From a bacterium CG_4_9_14_3_um_filter_65_15 (GTDB lineage Bacteria; Krumholzibacteriota; Krumholzibacteriia; LZORAL124-64-63), in contig PFVX01000089.1 of assembly GCA_002790835.1 (NCBI GenBank), positions 1 to 47,600 of the forward strand: DNA of 47,600 nt. Reading direction: 5' to 3'. The notes beneath the pieces were generated by a model, which was not told where the DNA came from, did not search any database, and worked only from the letters and a program-made list of their open reading frames with translations. This document shows positions 42,918-47,600 of this stretch, piece by piece (position 1 is the first letter of the stretch; each line of letters starts with the position of its first letter). Made by a program: the position numbers and the translations under genes.

Positions 42918-42943
42918 GCGGTGGGTCGCAAGCGACCCACCGC
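42918..42943 (-). promoter_or_regulatory. Perfect 12-bp hairpin between sigma and anti-sigma genes
   Basis: GCGGTGGGTCGC/GCGACCCACCGC separated by only two bases. No T-tract follows on either strand, so a classic terminator is unlikely; a processing or attenuation signal is possible. Confidence 0.5.
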
Positions 42944-43054
42944 TCGCCAAGGCAGGTGTCGTATCCCCCGACATTGACATGATCACCTGCCAGCGTCCCC
43001 CCATACGGACCCCGGCGGCGATGGTTGCAGAAAAAATCAAGGTTTTCTGGGCAT

Positions 43055-43636
43055 TCAAATGTCGTAGGCCCTTTCCTTGAGCATCTGCTGGATCAGGTTG
43101 CGGGCACGGTGGATACGCGCCTTGACCGTACCCAGGGGTAACTGCAGGATTTCTGCGATCTCCTCGTAGCTCAAATGCTGATCATGCCGCAGGAGGGTTA
43201 CCGCCTTGTAGTGGGGCGGAAGTTCGGCGATGACCTCCTCCAGCCTCTGGATGGCCTGCTTCCGCTCCAACATCGTATCCGGGGCCGGCCCCTTGTGGGG
43301 CAGCTGCAATTCGTACTCCTCGCCGTCTCGCCCCGTCACCCCGTCCAGGGAGAGAAAGCGCAGCCGATTGCGTCGCAGGTGGTCGATGCTGTGGTTGGTG
43401 GCGATGCGAAAGAGCCAGCTGCTGAAGGCGTACTGCTCGTCGAACCGGTCGAGCAGCCCGAACACCTTGATGAAGACCTCCTGAGCCAGGTCGTTGGCGT
43501 CTTCGCTGTTGCGGGTCATGCGGAAGCAGAGGCTATAGATGGGCCCGCGATAGCGTTGGAGGATCTCGGCGAAGGCCGCCTCCTCCCCCCGCTTGCAACG
43601 TTTGATGACCTTGAGGTCCTGATGCCGGTCGAACAT
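43055..43636 (-). CDS. ECF-type RNA polymerase sigma factor (RpoE-like)
   Basis: A 193-residue ECF sigma factor: region 2 includes ILQRYRGPIYSLCFRMTRNSEDANDLAQEVFIKVF and WLFRIATNHSIDHLRR, each in short motifs such as DLAQEVF (about 49-55) and WLFRIA (about 74-79). Region 4 is a helix-turn-helix with LSYEEIAEILQLPLGTVKARIHRAR split near 155-180. It should direct transcription of an envelope-stress or similar regulon, held by the downstream anti-sigma. The ATG at 43636 lies behind GGAGGCGGA. Confidence 0.95.
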   Translation of the reverse strand: MFDRHQDLKVIKRCKRGEEAAFAEILQRYRGPIYSLCFRMTRNSEDANDLAQEVFIKVFGLLDRFDEQYAFSSWLFRIATNHSIDHLRRNRLRFLSLDGVTGRDGEEYELQLPHKGPAPDTMLERKQAIQRLEEVIAELPPHYKAVTLLRHDQHLSYEEIAEILQLPLGTVKARIHRARNLIQQMLKERAYDI

Positions 43637-43638
43637 TC

Positions 43639-43667
43639 CGCCTCCGCTGATGGACTATTCGGAGGCG
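43639..43667. promoter_or_regulatory. Inverted repeat spanning the start site and ribosome site of the ECF sigma gene
   Basis: Perfect 8-bp arms CGCCTCCG/CGGAGGCG are separated by 13 nt. The arm nearer the gene contains the Shine-Dalgarno GGAGG. If transcription starts near 43661, as the promoter predicts, the first arm is mostly untranscribed and the repeat would be a DNA operator; with an earlier start it would be an RNA hairpin hiding the ribosome site. Confidence 0.55.
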
Positions 43668-43697
43668 AAGATAGGCCGCAACGGGCAAGGCGGTCAA
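43668..43697 (-). promoter_or_regulatory. Predicted promoter of the ECF sigma operon
   Basis: On the minus strand TTGACC and TATCTT are 18 nt apart, immediately upstream of the inverted repeat. An ECF-type autoregulated promoter (AAC -35) was not evident. Confidence 0.5.
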
Positions 43698-43720
43698 CAA
43701 ATTGCCGCATTCCCGATGCG

Positions 43721-43751
43721 AAAAAGCGGCCGGGCTCATGGGCCCGGCCGC
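43721..43751 (-). terminator. Intrinsic terminator of pckA
   Basis: A perfect 10-bp stem GCGGCCGGGC/GCCCGGCCGC with a 6-nt loop, followed by five T residues on the minus strand, 37 nt past the pckA stop. Confidence 0.92.
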
Positions 43752-43787
43752 TCTTCTGCGCAGGTTACCGCTCGCCAATCAGCCGAA

Positions 43788-45440
43788 CTACTTGCCCGGG
43801 CACTGGTCGGCGATGGCCTTGGCGATGCCCTTGCCGGCGTAGGCTTCCTTCCACTGGGCCTGGAAGTCCGTGGCCAGCTTCTTCGCGCGGGCGTCGTAGG
43901 CCTTCTTGTCTTTCCAGGTATTCCGCGGCCACAGGACCTTGGCGTCCTTCACGCCGGGGCAGCTCTTGGGGACCATGACCTTGAAGATCGGGTCCTCGCG
44001 GTACGAGACCTTCTTCAGCTTGCCTTCGATGGCAGCCGCCACCAGGGCCCGGGTCAGCATGATGTCCATGCGCGAACCCACGCCGTAGGGTCCCCCGCTC
44101 CAGCCGGTGTTGATCAGGTAGACATCGGTGCCGTGCTCGTCCAGCTTCTTCCCCAGCAGGCTGGCGTAATCGTCAGGGTTGCGAGGCATGAACGGGGCGC
44201 CGAAGAAGCGACTGAAGGCGGACTTGGGTTCGGTCACCCCCGTCTCGGTGCCGGCGAGTTTACTCGTGTACCCCATGATGAACCAGAACATGGCCTGCTC
44301 GCGCGTCAGCCTCGAGACCGGCGGCAGCACGCCGTTGGCGTCGGCGGTCAGGAAGAGGATCGTCGAGGGATGCCCGCCGCGGGAACTGTTCTTGATGTTC
44401 GACAGATACTTCAGCGGGTAAGACCCGCGGCTGTTCGGGGTCAGGCGGTCGTCGAACAGGTCGAACTCGCCGTTCGGATACATCATGGCGTTCTCGATGA
44501 TGGATCCGTGCCGCTTCCAGGGCGCCTGATGGAAGCAGGCGTGGTGAATCTCGGGTTCCTTGTCCGGGTTCAAGGCGATGAGCTTGGCATAGCAGCCGTT
44601 CTCGAAGTTGGCCACTCCCTTGTCGTTCCACCCGTGCTCGTCGTCGCCCAACAGGGCCCGGGCGGGGTCGGCGCTCAGGGTGGTTTTCCCCGTGCCCGAC
44701 AGGCCCAGCAACAGGGCGATGTCGCCCTTCTTGCCCTCGTTCGCCGAGCAGTGGATGGGCAGGATGCCGACTTCCGGCAGCATGTAGTTCATGACCGTGA
44801 AGAGCGTCTTCTTGACGCTGCCGCAATAGGCCGAACCGTAGACCACGCCGATGCGCCGTTCGAAATCCATGGCGATGGCCATGGTGCTGGTGGTGCCGAT
44901 CCGGGGGTCGACCCGCACGCGGCCGTCGTAGCGCTGGGGATCGAACTTGTCATGGGGGCAGACCAGGACGGTAAAGGGTTTGTCCGCGAAGATGCTCTTC
45001 TTGATGCCCTTGAGAGCCGGCCGGAACATGTTGTCGACGAATACCTGGGTCAGGGCGGTGTTGCTGACCGTGGTCACCGGCATGGCATAGCTGGCATCGG
45101 CCCCGATGACCCGATCGCTGGCGTAGACGTGCCCGCTCCCCCCGAGGGTCTTGAAGGCGTCGGCAACCATCATGTCGAAGGTCTTGGGGTCGAGGGAAAT
45201 GTTGTTGGCCGCGTTCCAGTCGATGGATTTCTCGTTGGCCGGACGCCTCACGATGAGGGTGTCCAGGGGGCTGCGGCCGCTGGACTCGGGGTGGGTCCAG
45301 GTGGCAAGGGCGCCGCAGGCGCTGATCACGGCTTCTTTGTTCTTCACGCAGGCTTGGATCAAATCGGTACGGGCCATATTGCGTTTGGCGTTTCGCTTGG
45401 CCAACAACTTCGCGAGCCGGGCCTGGAACTTCATCTTCAC
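43788..45440 (-). CDS. pckA: Phosphoenolpyruvate carboxykinase (ATP)
   Basis: PckA converts oxaloacetate and ATP to phosphoenolpyruvate and CO2, the gateway to gluconeogenesis. The 550-residue protein has the ATP-type phosphate loop GLSGTGKTTLS (about 240-250) and the kinase-2-like LLGDDEHGW. It also has VYGSAYCGSVKK, the region YLINTGWSGGPYGVG and RMDIMLTRA. A basic N-terminal extension (about 1-22) precedes the usual start, so a slightly shorter start is possible. The ATG at 45440 follows AAGGAG. It is divergent from eno, which acts on the same product. Confidence 0.96.
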   Translation of the reverse strand: MKMKFQARLAKLLAKRNAKRNMARTDLIQACVKNKEAVISACGALATWTHPESSGRSPLDTLIVRRPANEKSIDWNAANNISLDPKTFDMMVADAFKTLGGSGHVYASDRVIGADASYAMPVTTVSNTALTQVFVDNMFRPALKGIKKSIFADKPFTVLVCPHDKFDPQRYDGRVRVDPRIGTTSTMAIAMDFERRIGVVYGSAYCGSVKKTLFTVMNYMLPEVGILPIHCSANEGKKGDIALLLGLSGTGKTTLSADPARALLGDDEHGWNDKGVANFENGCYAKLIALNPDKEPEIHHACFHQAPWKRHGSIIENAMMYPNGEFDLFDDRLTPNSRGSYPLKYLSNIKNSSRGGHPSTILFLTADANGVLPPVSRLTREQAMFWFIMGYTSKLAGTETGVTEPKSAFSRFFGAPFMPRNPDDYASLLGKKLDEHGTDVYLINTGWSGGPYGVGSRMDIMLTRALVAAAIEGKLKKVSYREDPIFKVMVPKSCPGVKDAKVLWPRNTWKDKKAYDARAKKLATDFQAQWKEAYAGKGIAKAIADQCPGK

Positions 45441-45554
45441 ACTCCTTGACTGAGCAAGAACAAATCAGGCACCGCGCCGGAAATCGCGCACCGGGACTGG
45501 GAAATCTCGCCATGAACTTCCCGGGTCGACCGGGCGGGGTCCATGGGTGCTGGG

Positions 45555-46995
<1,441 letters not shown>

Positions 46996-47008
46996 GATCG
47001 ACCCTCAC

Positions 47009-47034
47009 GGCGGGCGGCAGGGAAGCCGCCCGCC
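47009..47034 (+). terminator. GC hairpin between eno and ftsB, weak terminator candidate
   Basis: A perfect 10-bp stem GGCGGGCGGC/GCCGCCCGCC with a 6-nt loop is followed by CCCCAAC without a T-tract. It may slow or partly end transcription, or just protect the eno message. Confidence 0.4.
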
Positions 47035-47071
47035 CCCAACCCGCCACACCGGCGGACGGAAGCGATGGAGC

Positions 47072-47467
47072 ATGGCCACTTCCTTTCTCAGCGGCAAGTC
47101 CATGGCCCTGGCGGCGGATCGCGCACGCAATCGGCGCAGTTCCCGCGCCTCGTTGTTGCTTTGCGCAGGCCTTTTCCTGCTGGCCCTGGTCGTGATTTCC
47201 CAGCTGGGGGAAAACGGCCTGGTGTCCTGGCTGCGTCTGCGCTCCCAGGTCAGCGAACTCAGCCGCGACACCGACGAGTTGGAGACCGCCAATGCCGACC
47301 TCGAGGGTCGGATCGACGCCGTTTTGAACGATCCCCAGACCCTGGAGCGATTGGCCCGCGAAAGGCACAACATGAAAGGTCCCGGCGAGGAAGTGCTGAT
47401 GATCCTGCTCCCTGGCCAAGGTCGGCTGGATCCCGAGGCCGACAGGGACGAGCCGGCCCCGCAGTGA
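47072..47467 (+). CDS. ftsB: Septum formation initiator FtsB/DivIC-like protein
   Basis: A 131-residue small divisome protein: short cytoplasmic basic N-terminus, one membrane helix (about 26-46), then a coiled coil (about 50-85, RSQVSELSRDTDELETANADLEGR in short heptads) and the conserved ARERHNMKGPGEEV segment. It bridges FtsL and FtsQ at the division site. The ATG at 47072 was selected because it gives the expected cytoplasmic start; its ribosome site is weak. Position behind eno is typical. Confidence 0.9.
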   Translation: MATSFLSGKSMALAADRARNRRSSRASLLLCAGLFLLALVVISQLGENGLVSWLRLRSQVSELSRDTDELETANADLEGRIDAVLNDPQTLERLARERHNMKGPGEEVLMILLPGQGRLDPEADRDEPAPQ

Positions 47468-47484
47468 GGAACCCGGTGGGTTTC

Positions 47485-47513
47485 TTGACACCACCTGCAG
47501 CGGCTCCTATATT
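47485..47513 (+). promoter_or_regulatory. Strong promoter of the initiator tRNA gene
   Basis: TTGACA and TATATT are spaced exactly 17 nt, about 36 nt before the mature tRNA start, the best sigma-70 match in the window. Confidence 0.8.
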
Positions 47514-47549
47514 CGCGCTTGCCGACCGAACGGTGGCACGATTTCCGGT

Positions 47550-47600
<51 letters not shown>

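Noticed and set aside
43650-45449. Long open frame on the plus strand (599 codons)
   Set aside because: Antisense to pckA, with a composition caused by codon periodicity of the real gene.

Overview
The window is GC-rich and densely packed, mostly on the minus strand. It looks like a chromosomal segment of a Gram-negative, probably uncultured bacterium. Lipoproteins with lipoboxes, outer-membrane beta-barrels, a TonB/ExbB/ExbD set and heptose/rhamnose genes indicate a two-membrane envelope. MglA/MglB, SpoVG, FG-GAP proteins and exported proteins with FlgD-like C-terminal tails (Asn-Pro-Phe/Cys-Asn-Pro start) together suggest the FCB group, for example Krumholzibacteriota- or Eisenbacteria-like lineages. 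That placement is an inference from gene content only. I see no prophage, insertion sequence or CRISPR array.

Layout. 1-9.4 kb (minus): a long run recA-recX-rmlD-gmhA-sugar phosphotransferase-DPPR synthase-DUF362-ispE-spoVG-tRNA-Gln that ends in an intrinsic terminator, followed by prs. Most junctions overlap by 1-4 bases, so DNA repair, envelope glycan and isoprenoid genes appear co-transcribed. 9.4-13 kb: thpR-cinA-pgpA and the polarity pair mglB-mglA. 13.1-21.6 kb: recR, ybaB, dnaX, the 4.5S SRP RNA, tRNA-Ala/Ser/Ser, tadA, an exported beta-propeller protein and an S55 (SpoIVB-like) protease, then a second tRNA group (Arg, Ser, Ser). The two groups together carry four serine isoacceptors. 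21.7-29.8 kb: an envelope operon read tonB-exbB-exbD-lipoprotein-FadL-like barrel-TPR lipoprotein-mnmA-AsmA-like.

29.9-40.7 kb: murB (plus), a large FG-GAP protein, a small outer-membrane barrel (plus), comM, a 56-residue stand-alone histone-fold protein, an M20 peptidase (plus), tRNA-Glu, a beta-propeller lipoprotein and a secreted HExxH metallopeptidase. 40.7-43.7 kb: an AT-rich intergenic island, then an ECF sigma / zinc-finger anti-sigma / bactofilin-like membrane protein operon. 43.7-47.6 kb: divergent pckA and eno (both make phosphoenolpyruvate) around a shared control region with a direct repeat, then ftsB and the start of an initiator tRNA.

The most interesting item is the bacterial histone at 36560-36730, with its own promoter and terminator. 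Next are the pckA/eno control region, the sigma-factor operon with several perfect hairpins, the dedicated TonB envelope operon, and exported proteins sharing a C-terminal sorting-like tail. Functions are assigned from recognised motifs and gene order; no database search was possible.
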